Assembly: GCF_001905795.1 (NCBI RefSeq)
Contig: NZ_LIXJ01000021.1
Location: 62,001 to 126,000, forward strand
From: Streptomyces sp. CB01580
Lineage (GTDB): Bacteria > Actinomycetota > Actinomycetes > Streptomycetales > Streptomycetaceae
Direction of reading: 5' to 3'
DNA: 64,000 nt
The translations under genes and the position numbers were made by a program. The number at the start of each line of letters is the position of its first letter. Position 1 is the stretch's first letter. The notes under the pieces were generated by a model. The model saw nothing but the letters and a program-made list of their open reading frames with translations, searched no databases and had not been told where the DNA came from. Below are positions 1 through 6,485 of this stretch, piece by piece.

Positions 1-75
1 CCGCCGCCGGCTCAGCTCGTTGACAGGAAGATCCTCGAAGAGGTGTTGCATGGACTCCACGTCCGGTTCGGCTGA
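1..75 (+). CDS. cvnC: DUF742 protein of a conservon, C-terminal 24 residues
   Basis: Frame 1 is open from the window edge and ends at TGA 73-75. Its last residues include QLVDRKILEEVLHGL, which matches the C-terminus usual for the DUF742 (CvnC) subunit of actinobacterial conservons. The next gene, an MglA-like GTPase, starts at 50 inside this frame, giving the 26-nt overlap typical of cvnC-cvnD. The sensor kinase and roadblock subunits (cvnA, cvnB) are expected upstream, outside the window. Identification rests on a short tail plus context. Confidence 0.8.
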   Translation, partial: PPPAQLVDRKILEEVLHGLHVRFG

Positions 76-640
76 GAACATCTATGTGTCGGACGCGGTG
101 CGGCGTGCGGCGAAGATCCTCGTCGTCGGACACTTCGCCGTGGGCAAGACGACGCTCATCGGCACCCTCTCCGAGATCACTCCGCTGCGCACCGAGGAGC
201 GGATGACGCAGGCCAGCGAGCACGTCGACGACCTGCGCGGCGCGCCCGACAAGGTCACCACGACGGTCGCGCTGGACTTCGGCCGACTGACCCTCAGCGA
301 CGAACTGGTGCTGTATCTGTTCGGTACGCCGGGCCAGCAGCGTTTCGTCGAACTGTGGGAGGACATGGCGCGCGGCTCGCTGGGCGCGCTGCTCCTCGTC
401 GACCCGGCCCGACTGGCCGACACCTTCCCGGTGATCGACCTGGTCGAGACGTACGGGCTGGAGTACGCGGTCGCGGTCAACAGCTTCGACCCGTACTCCC
501 AGCATGCCGAGGAGGAGCTGCGCGAGGCCCTCGACCTGCTGCCGGACACCCCGGTCGTCTACTGCGACGCCCGGGACGAGAAGTCGTCCGCACAGGCCCT
601 GATCACGCTGGTGCAGCACCTTCTCGCGCGCGTGGCCTGA
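50..640 (+). CDS. cvnD: Conservon MglA-like small GTPase CvnD
   Basis: This is the 196-residue Ras/MglA-like GTPase of a conservon signalling module, thought to act at the membrane with the CvnA kinase and the CvnB/CvnC subunits. The P-loop GHFAVGKTT lies at residues 27-35, and the switch II region reads GTPGQQ where Ras has DxxG, as is normal in CvnD proteins. The ATG at 50 is preferred to the upstream TTG at 20 because it gives the standard N-terminus and overlaps cvnC. A P450 follows at 844, as in conservons that carry a CvnE. Length fits the family. Confidence 0.92.
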   Translation: MDSTSGSAENIYVSDAVRRAAKILVVGHFAVGKTTLIGTLSEITPLRTEERMTQASEHVDDLRGAPDKVTTTVALDFGRLTLSDELVLYLFGTPGQQRFVELWEDMARGSLGALLLVDPARLADTFPVIDLVETYGLEYAVAVNSFDPYSQHAEEELREALDLLPDTPVVYCDARDEKSSAQALITLVQHLLARVA

Positions 641-843
641 TCCGGCCACCGGTGCCGGCGGGCGTCCCCGCCACCCGTCGCGGTGGGCGTCCCGCCGCGT
701 GGCCGGCCCGCCGTCCGGCGCCTTTGGGCCCGGACAGCGGGCCGGCCCCCGCTCCGACCACCGCCCTCCGATACGGGTGGCCGAGCCCCCATCTCCGTCC
801 GTCGTGCGGGCCCATCGGCCCGCGTTCACATCGAGGAATCAAC

Positions 844-2244
844 ATGGACTCGTCGCCGGGAGCCACCCCGTACAACGCCCCCAGCGGGTGCCCGATGCAC
901 GGTGAGCGCCAGACGTCGCTCTACGGGCCGGAGTTCGCGGCCGATCCGCAGCGCGTGTACGACGCGTTCCGCGCACACGGGCCCGCCGCCCCGATCGAGC
1001 TGGCCCCCGGCGTGGACGCCACCCTGGTCGTACAGCACGAGGCCGCGCTCCGGGTGCTGCAGAACCCCTCGTACTTCGCCCGCGACTCACGGCGGTGGGC
1101 GGCGCTCCGGGAAGGGCGCATCGCGCTCGACAGCCCGGTACTGCCCATGATGGCGTACCGGCCGAACTGCCTGTTCACGGACGGTACCGAGCACCTGCGG
1201 CTGCGCAAGGCGGTCACCGAGAGCCTCGCCCGGCTCAACACCACCCGGCTGAGCCGGGACGTCGAGCGCATCGCCGACTACCTGATCGACCAGTTCATCG
1301 AGCGCGGCTCCGCCGACCTGCTGGGCGACTACGCCAAGCTGCTGCCGCTGCTGCTCTTCAACCAGCTGTTCGGCTGCCCCGGCGACATCGGTGACCGACT
1401 GACCCGCGGCATGTCGGGGATCTTCGACGGCGAGGACGTGCTGCGGGCCAACGCGGAGCTGACCGAGAGCCTGATGGAGCTGGTCGCCCTCAAGCGGCGG
1501 CAGCCCGGCGAGGACATCACCTCCTGGCTCATCCAGCACCCGGCCGGTCTGCGGGACGAGGAGCTGAAGGACCAGCTCGTCATGCTGATGGGCGCGGGCA
1601 TCGAGCCGGAGCGCAACCTCATCGCCAACGCGCTGCTGCTCCTGTTGTCCGAGGACACGGGCAGCGCGCAGCGGCGCGGCACCGGGATGCTGGTCGAGGA
1701 CGCCCTCGACGACGTGCTCTGGAACAACCCGCCGATCGCCAACTACGCGACGCACTACCCCGTCCAGGACATGGACCTGGGCGGCGTGACGCTGAAGGCG
1801 GACACGCCCGTACTGATCAGCTTCGCCGCCGCGAACACCGACCCGGCGCTCACCGACGCCCGCCAGACCCTGAGCAAGGGCGCCCATCTGGCCTGGGGCG
1901 CCGGCCCGCACGTCTGCCCGGCGAAGTCCCCGGCCCAGCTCATCGCCCTCACCGCGATCGAGCGGGTCCTCAACAGCGTTCCGGACCTGACCCTCGCCGT
2001 ACCGGCCGCCGGCGTCGAATGGCGGCCGGGCCCGTTCCACCGCGCCCTGGTGTCGCTGCCCGTGCGGTTCAGCCCGAGTGCGCCGCGCCGGGTCGCGAAC
2101 GTGCCGAGCACCGCGGGCACTTCGCCCGTGTCACCTCGTATCTCCCCCCTTGACGACGTCACCACGACGCGCCACGACACCGGGGAGCCCCATAAGAGGA
2201 ACAAGGGCTGGTGGAGTTCCTTCCTGGACGTCTTCCGGGTGTGA
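844..2244 (+). CDS. Conservon cytochrome P450 (CvnE, CYP157-like) lacking ExxR
   Basis: A 466-residue P450 placed 200 bp after cvnD, where conservons often carry a CvnE P450. The heme-ligand Cys is C358 in GAGPHVCPA, with Pro where most P450s have Gly two residues on. The K-helix motif expected as ExxR reads D290-V-L-W293, so both invariant residues are replaced. The I-helix reads AGIEP (251-255), with Pro for the proton-relay Thr. Loss of ExxR is a documented property of the Streptomyces CYP157 family, so this is probably a native state and not decay. The C-terminus has an extra ~60 residues, Ser/Thr-rich and then basic. Substrate unknown; it may be a signalling or structural member of the conservon. 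Confidence 0.88.
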   Translation: MDSSPGATPYNAPSGCPMHGERQTSLYGPEFAADPQRVYDAFRAHGPAAPIELAPGVDATLVVQHEAALRVLQNPSYFARDSRRWAALREGRIALDSPVLPMMAYRPNCLFTDGTEHLRLRKAVTESLARLNTTRLSRDVERIADYLIDQFIERGSADLLGDYAKLLPLLLFNQLFGCPGDIGDRLTRGMSGIFDGEDVLRANAELTESLMELVALKRRQPGEDITSWLIQHPAGLRDEELKDQLVMLMGAGIEPERNLIANALLLLLSEDTGSAQRRGTGMLVEDALDDVLWNNPPIANYATHYPVQDMDLGGVTLKADTPVLISFAAANTDPALTDARQTLSKGAHLAWGAGPHVCPAKSPAQLIALTAIERVLNSVPDLTLAVPAAGVEWRPGPFHRALVSLPVRFSPSAPRRVANVPSTAGTSPVSPRISPLDDVTTTRHDTGEPHKRNKGWWSSFLDVFRV

Positions 2245-2271
2245 GCGCGGACGACGGGGAGCGGACCGCGC

Positions 2272-2506
2272 CTAGTGCCGTGACCGGCAAGGTTTGCCCG
2301 GAAGGAGCGGCGTCCGGTGCGTGCGATCGCAAGGCGGCCGAAAGCCCTCGGATGGGGTCTCCCCTGCTCGAACGAAGTCGAGAGCTTGGGGAAGGGCTAC
2401 GTGGGCTTTCGGCCAACGCCGAAGGGGGTCCCCCCTGGCCCTTAAGGCCTTGGGGGAGTGCGTGCCGGGCGGTGCGACGGGGCAAACGTTGCCGGTCACG
2501 GCACTA
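2272..2506. mobile_element. MITE-like element with ~28-bp terminal inverted repeats and CTAG ends
   Basis: The left end CTAGTGCCGTGACCGGCAA (from 2272, running to ~2299) matches the reverse complement of 2479-2506 at 27 of 28 positions. Both ends carry CTAG, which suggests a CTAG target or duplication of the kind made by some IS5-family transposases. Nested hairpins lie inside: GGCCGAAAGCCC (2336-2347) with GGGCTTTCGGCC (2403-2414); an imperfect palindrome at ~2349-2395; and a C5/G5-based hairpin around 2430-2457. There is no coding capacity. A further half-end (2503-2518, CTAGTGCTGTGACCGG) abuts the right end. Related copies are at 19318-19480 and ~23584-23688. Confidence 0.75.
2346..2395. 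repeat. REP-like palindromic repeat unit (copy 1)
   Basis: An imperfect palindrome with CTGCTCGAACGAAGTCGAGAG at its core (positions 2363-2383). It recurs almost unchanged at 37109-37155, where it sits inside a coding sequence. Here it is the central hairpin of the MITE. Confidence 0.7.
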
Positions 2507-2540
2507 GTGCTGTGACCGGGCGCCGAGCGGTCCGCTCCCC

Positions 2541-2575
2541 GTGATCCGTGATCCGTGATCCGTGATCCGTGATCC
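2541..2575. repeat. Five tandem copies of the heptamer GTGATCC
   Basis: Exact (GTGATCC)x5, then degenerate copies to about 2645 (GTGATCCATGCAACGG, CGCAACGGTCCGTGATCC). Begins at the right arm of the split terminator. No reading frame uses it. A slippage-prone microsatellite is the simplest reading. Confidence 0.85.
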
Positions 2576-2900
2576 GTGCAATGGTCGTGATCCATGCAAC
2601 GGTCCGGGTTCGCGCAACGGTCCGTGATCCGCGGTACGATCCCGCGATCCGAGTCCGGATACCGGTCGGAAACTTCCGGCCGTCGGCTTCCGAAAAAACT
2701 CGGCTCCCGACGACCGGAATCAGCCGAATTTCGCGCATAACTTGCCTTTCCTGAAAAGGGCATTGGGCACCACTCTGCATATGACAAGAGGCCACAGGGG
2801 CATTTCTCTGTGATAGGAGCAACAGGCACGGGGGCTTGGCGAACATATACGGAGGGGTAGGTTCTGGCCGTAACCATGAGCCCGGATCAAGGAACTCTGT
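2576..2900. other. Intergenic region upstream of the second P450
   Basis: About 325 bp without a credible gene. 2640-2760 is locally less GC-rich (TTCCGAAAAAACTCGG; CCTGAAAAGGGCATTGG) and probably holds the promoter of the P450/hydratase pair. I could not assign -35/-10 boxes with confidence. The ribosome-binding site AAGGA lies at 2889-2893. Confidence 0.5.
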
Positions 2901-4157
2901 GTGAGCGCTGCAAGTGGTACCGAAAGGCCCGCCGACGACCGCCGTGCCCTCATCTCTCTGATACGGCGTCTCAAATCACCGGAGGGACAGGCGGATCCCT
3001 ACGGCCTGCTCGCCGAGGTGAGGGCCATGGGGGACGTCGTGCGCGCCCCTTGGGACGCGTACTTCGTCACGGGCTTCGACACATGCAGTGAGGTGCTCCG
3101 CGGCCGCAACTGGCTGGCACCGGACTTCGCCTGGCAGGAACGCCAGGACGACCCCGAGCGCTGGGGAGCGGTCGCCACGCAGGAGATGACCAAGACGCTC
3201 TCCCGCCTCAACGCCCCGGAGCACACCTGCCAGCGCCGCAGCCTCGGCAACCTCTTCGACCGCTCGACCATCCAGCGGCTGACCCCGGTCATCGAGGAGC
3301 ACAGCGCCCGCCTGCTCGACGACCTGGCGGAGAAGCTGCGCTGGGGCGAGGCCGACTTCGTCAGCACGGTCAGCGAGCAGCTGCCCATCAGCACCATCGG
3401 CTCCTGGCTGGGTGTCCCGGCCGCGGACCACCCCCACATCCTGGAGATCACCCACAACCAGGTGCACGCCCAGGAACTGCTCCCCACCAAGAGCGAACTC
3501 GCCGTGTCCGCCGAGGCGACCGGGCACCTGCGCACCTACTTCACCGAGATGGTGCGGCAGCGGCGCGCGGAGCCCGGCAACGACATCCTGACCGGCTGGA
3601 TCCACCACTGGGACGCGCGGGAACCCGACCGCGAGACGGCCGACGAGATCCTCTACCGTCTCACCATGTTCGTCACCATCGCCTCGCTGGAGACCACCGC
3701 GACGCTGCTGTCGGCCATGGTGGGGCTGCTGCTCGGGGAGCCCGGCCGGTGGACGTGGCTCAGGGAGAACCCCGGGCACATCGACGCGGCGGTCGACGAG
3801 GTGCTGCGGTACGACCCGCCCATCCAGATCAACACCCGGGTCGCCGCCGAGGACACCGTCCTGGCCGGTGTCCCGATCGCGAAGGACAGCATGGTCCACG
3901 TCATGTACGGCGCCGCCAACCACGACCCGCGGCGCACCGAGAACCCGGACGCCTTCGACATCGAGCGCCGCGGCACCCACCTCACCTTCGGCGGCGGGGT
4001 GCACTACTGCCTGGGGGCGGCCCTCGCCCGGCTGGAGGCCCGCACGCTCCTCATCCAGCTGCTGGAACGTTTCCCCACCCTGCGGGTCACGACACCGCCC
4101 GTGTACGCGTCCCGGCTGGTCTTCCGGCGCGTGACCTCGATGGGCGTGTCGATATGA
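2901..4157 (+). CDS. Cytochrome P450 (class I bacterial type)
   Basis: A 418-residue P450 monooxygenase with canonical elements: heme motif FGGGVHYCLG with ligand C370, K-helix E300-V-L-R303, and I-helix A261-S-L-E-T265, where Ser replaces the usual second Gly but the acid-Thr pair is kept. The GTG start at 2901 has AAGGA 7 nt upstream. Its stop overlaps the start of the hydratase gene (ATGA), so the two are translationally coupled and probably act in one oxidative pathway. It needs a ferredoxin and reductase, not encoded nearby. Position after a CYP157-like P450 recalls the CYP157/CYP154 pairing in some conservons, but a terminator and ~650 bp separate them. Substrate unknown. Confidence 0.92.
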   Translation: MSAASGTERPADDRRALISLIRRLKSPEGQADPYGLLAEVRAMGDVVRAPWDAYFVTGFDTCSEVLRGRNWLAPDFAWQERQDDPERWGAVATQEMTKTLSRLNAPEHTCQRRSLGNLFDRSTIQRLTPVIEEHSARLLDDLAEKLRWGEADFVSTVSEQLPISTIGSWLGVPAADHPHILEITHNQVHAQELLPTKSELAVSAEATGHLRTYFTEMVRQRRAEPGNDILTGWIHHWDAREPDRETADEILYRLTMFVTIASLETTATLLSAMVGLLLGEPGRWTWLRENPGHIDAAVDEVLRYDPPIQINTRVAAEDTVLAGVPIAKDSMVHVMYGAANHDPRRTENPDAFDIERRGTHLTFGGGVHYCLGAALARLEARTLLIQLLERFPTLRVTTPPVYASRLVFRRVTSMGVSI

Positions 4158-4975
4158 AGCTCTCGCTCTCGGAGCGCCTGTCCGGGTACCGGCGGCCGCG
4201 CACGGTCCGCACCCTGCGCGAGGGCCCGGTCCTGCGCGTGGAACTCGACCGCCCCGAGTCGGGCAACGCCGTCAACGAGGAGATGCTGGACGACCTGCTC
4301 GCGATCCTGACCGCTCCGGACCCCGAGGTCCGGGTGCTGGTGCTCGGCGCGGCCGGGGACGACTTCTCCCTCGGCGGGGACCGCAACGAGTTCGCGGACT
4401 GGCTCGAGGAGGACCAGGAGGGCCGGGGCATCCGGATCGCGGGCGACAAGGCCCGCCGCGTCTGCGAACTGCTCTCGACCAGCCGGATCGTCACCATCGC
4501 CCGGGTCCAGGGCAAGGCGATCGGCGCGGGGATGGCCCTGGCGCTCGCCTGCGACCTGCGGGTCGGTGCCGAAACCGCCAGTTTCCGGCTGCCGGAACTG
4601 GCGCTCGGCCTGCCCACCGCCTGGGGCGGCATGCTGCCGCGGCTGATCCATGAACTGGGCGCCGCCCGGACCCGGGAGATCATCCTGACCGGACGGCCCA
4701 TCGGCGCCGCCGAGGCGTACGAGCTGTCGGTCCTCCAGCGCGTCGTGCCCGAGGACGAACTCGACGCCGCCGTCACCGCATGGGCCAAGCCCGTCGCGCG
4801 CCGCCCGGAGTCCGCGGTACGGATCACGAAGGCCCTGCTCAACTCGTACATGGCCGCGAACCGGATGGCCGATCCCGCGGTCCTGGACTCCGAGCTCATG
4901 GCCGCGGTCGCCGCCGCGAGCAGGCGGGCCCGGGACGCCGGGGAGAGCGCGACGGGCGCGGTGCCGGTGCGCTGA
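4154..4975 (+). CDS. Enoyl-CoA hydratase/isomerase (crotonase) family protein
   Basis: A 273-residue crotonase-fold protein coupled to the preceding P450 by an ATGA overlap. The first oxyanion-hole segment is DFSLGGD (70-76) and the second is AIGAGMALALACDLR (from ~122). At the position of the hydratase catalytic Glu144 (GGGCE in rat mitochondrial hydratase) this protein has Ala (GAGMA), while the second acid is kept in RLPELALGL. It may therefore be an isomerase, hydrolase or other crotonase rather than a classical hydratase. The substrate is presumably an acyl-CoA or acyl-carrier thioester made or used by the neighbouring P450. Confidence 0.85.
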   Translation: MKLSLSERLSGYRRPRTVRTLREGPVLRVELDRPESGNAVNEEMLDDLLAILTAPDPEVRVLVLGAAGDDFSLGGDRNEFADWLEEDQEGRGIRIAGDKARRVCELLSTSRIVTIARVQGKAIGAGMALALACDLRVGAETASFRLPELALGLPTAWGGMLPRLIHELGAARTREIILTGRPIGAAEAYELSVLQRVVPEDELDAAVTAWAKPVARRPESAVRITKALLNSYMAANRMADPAVLDSELMAAVAAASRRARDAGESATGAVPVR

Positions 4976-5000
4976 GCCCCTGCACAACGTCCGTGCGGCA

Positions 5001-5064
5001 GTGACGCCGTACCGCGTCCGTACGACATCTGCGTGACGCCGTACCGCGTGCGTACGACATCCGC
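5001..5064. repeat. 32-bp tandem direct repeat, two copies
   Basis: 5001-5032 and 5033-5064 both begin GTGACGCCGTACCGCGT and are identical at 30 of 32 positions. They are intergenic, between the crotonase gene and the damaged sigma-factor gene. Could be a regulator-binding array or a simple duplication. Confidence 0.75.
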
Positions 5065-5154
5065 GCGGCGCCCGCATGACGTCGTGGCGCGTCCGTCGCG
5101 CGTCCGGCGCGTCCGCACCGCATTGTGACATGAGTCACCGACGAGTCACTGGAA

Positions 5155-5186
5155 CCTCCCCCGCGGCGCCGGACAGCCGGGGGAGG
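5155..5186 (+). promoter_or_regulatory. Hairpin sequestering the ribosome-binding site of the ECF sigma remnant
   Basis: CCTCCCCC (5155-5162) pairs with GGGGGAGG (5179-5186), which is the Shine-Dalgarno for the GTG at 5186 or the ATG at 5198. The gene behind it is broken, so any control is probably vestigial. Confidence 0.45.
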
Positions 5187-5475
5187 TGAGCACACACATG
5201 CGTACCCGGACAAGGGCCGGAAACCCGAGCCCGTTCGCCGAGCTGTTCGACGGCTACGCCCGCTCCGTGTACAACCATGCCTTCCGGCCGACCGCCGACT
5301 GGGCCACCGCCGAGGACGTGATGGCCCAGACCTTCAGGGCGAGCGCAGCGTCCAGGTGCGGGGCGACGGCGGGGACAGCGGCGTCGTCAAGCGCGGCACG
5401 GTGACCTTCACCAGCGCCGTCATGAAGCGGGCCGTCGTCGACGACATCAAGCAGGTTCCGGCCGACGGCAGCTGA
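5186..5475 (+). pseudogene. ECF sigma factor fused by deletion to the tail of a second gene
   Basis: The first ~50 codons from GTG 5186 or ATG 5198 encode the start of an ECF sigma-70 factor (FAELFDGYARSVYNHAF, then TAEDVMAQTF, the region 2 start). After ~5336 the sigma frame has no homology. From 5341 a different frame reads VVKRGTVTFTSAVMKRAVV and ends DDIKQVPADGS at 5475. That resembles the C-terminus of the anti-sigma/CU044_5270-like protein usually encoded after such sigma genes. A deletion of several hundred codons joining the two explains this. No functional product is expected. Confidence 0.7.
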
Positions 5476-5489
5476 GTCCGGCCACACCT

Positions 5490-5528
5490 CGGTCGGGCCG
5501 CGGCCGAAATGTGGCCTCGGCCCGACCG
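5490..5528. terminator. Bidirectional terminator hairpin
   Basis: CGGTCGGGCCG (5490-5500) and CGGCCCGACCG (5518-5528) form an 11-bp perfect stem between the sigma remnant and the convergent VOC gene. Confidence 0.7.
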
Positions 5529-5622
5529 GCCCCGTCCGCAGGACGTCCGCCGGAGCCGTTCCCGGCCCGCGCGGGACGTCCGGCGGCGAGGACGTCCTGC
5601 GGCGGACATCCCGCGGCAGGCG

Positions 5623-6075
5623 TCAAGCCGCGCAGAACTCGTTGCCCTCCGGGTCCCGCATGAGCCACCAGCGCCCGGCGGGCCCCTTGTCGACCTCCTG
5701 GACACGGGTCGCTCCCAGGCCCTCCAGCCGGGCCACCAGGGCGTCGAGGCCGCCGGGTTCGCCGTGGACGTCGATGTGCAGACGGTTCTTGCCGGACTTG
5801 CCCTCGGGCACGTCCTGGAAGAGCAGCCGTCGGCCGCGCCCCACCCCGCTGGTCTCGTCGAACGGGTCCTCGGGGTGGCGGATCGCGGCGTAACCGCGGA
5901 AGGTCCTGCGCCCGCCGTGCTCGACGATCGCGTTCTCGTCGATCCGGCCCGCGGCCAGCAGTCGCTCGACCAGAGCGCTGGGGTCCTCCACCTCGTATTC
6001 CAGGGCCGCGGCCCAGAAGTCCGCGAGAGCCGACGCGTTCGCGCTGTCGATGACCAGCTTCCAACCCAATGCCAT
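5623..6075 (-). CDS. VOC (glyoxalase/bleomycin-resistance fold) protein
   Basis: A 150-residue single-unit VOC protein. The beginning MALGWKLVIDSANASALADF and the C-terminal half with LHIDVHGEPGGLDALVARLE and WLMRDPEGNEFCAA are typical of the family; such proteins bind metals or small hydrophobic ligands. The ATG at 6075 is chosen because it gives the normal N-terminus. No Shine-Dalgarno precedes it. Instead a TAAAAT -10-like box lies 7 nt upstream and TTGTGG lies 17 nt before that, so the mRNA may be leaderless. Function unknown. Confidence 0.82.
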   Translation of the reverse strand: MALGWKLVIDSANASALADFWAAALEYEVEDPSALVERLLAAGRIDENAIVEHGGRRTFRGYAAIRHPEDPFDETSGVGRGRRLLFQDVPEGKSGKNRLHIDVHGEPGGLDALVARLEGLGATRVQEVDKGPAGRWWLMRDPEGNEFCAA

Positions 6076-6111
6076 GTAACCGATTTTATTGGTTACACCG
6101 TGCCTCCACAA
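6076..6111 (-). promoter_or_regulatory. Putative leaderless promoter with overlapping inverted repeat
   Basis: On the minus strand, TTGTGG (6106-6111), 17 nt, TAAAAT (6083-6088), 7 nt, then the VOC start codon. GTAACCGAT (6076-6084) and ATTGGTTAC (6088-6096) form an imperfect 9-bp inverted repeat over the -10 box, a plausible operator for an unidentified regulator. Confidence 0.5.
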
Positions 6112-6217
6112 CCGGCTTCGAACCGGACTCGAACCGGTTTCACCGGCGCCCACCGATTCGCCTCGTCATCCTGTGCGCCCGTCGGCCGTCCTGCGCGAGG
6201 GGGAGGACGGACATGCC

Positions 6218-6239
6218 GCGTACTGCGGCGACAGTACGC
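6218..6239. promoter_or_regulatory. Inverted repeat in the MMPL upstream region
   Basis: GCGTACTG (6218-6225) and CAGTACGC (6232-6239) are perfect 8-bp arms with a 6-bp spacer. This is the style of a TetR-type operator. It lies ~250 bp upstream of the MMPL start in a 410-bp gap (6076-6485) that otherwise holds no gene I can support. No TetR gene is adjacent. Confidence 0.45.
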
Positions 6240-6485
6240 AGGAGTCCATGCAGGTGAACGACGACGATGACGCCCCCGTTCACGAAGGATCGAGGTATTC
6301 CTCCGGCCCCGCCGTGCGCCCGACGTGCCACCGGCGTGCACCGTCACGCCCGGTCACGGGCCGTGCGCACCGGTCCGCGTACGGCCCGCACACGGCCCGC
6401 GCGCGGCACGTACGGCTCACGCGTGGCCGGAGCACGGCATCCGTGCCGCCGATCCGTCGCCCGAACCAGACTGGAGCGCCTCTTC

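Larger units (their letters stand above)
2254..2542. terminator. Terminator hairpin of the conservon P450, split by a MITE
   Basis: ACGGGGAGCGGACCGC (2254-2269) and GCGGTCCGCTCCCCGT (2527-2542) are perfect 16-bp inverted repeats starting 10 bp after the P450 stop. Together they would make a normal rho-independent-type hairpin, but a MITE occupies what should be the loop. Inference: the element inserted into the loop of a pre-existing terminator. Confidence 0.7.

Noticed and set aside
355..1094. Long overlapping frames on both strands through the conservon genes
   Set aside because: They are high-GC shadow frames with Arg/Pro/Ala-rich translations, no domains and no ribosome-binding sites.
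1087..2040. Minus-strand frame of 317 codons opposite the first P450
   Set aside because: Repetitive Gly/Arg/Gln composition, no motifs; antisense shadow of the P450.
2541..2640. Possible CRISPR array
   Set aside because: Heptamer tandem repeats without spacers and no cas genes.
2901..4975. Secondary-metabolite cluster based on the P450 and crotonase pair
   Set aside because: No synthase, carrier protein or tailoring set nearby; two genes are not enough to call a cluster.
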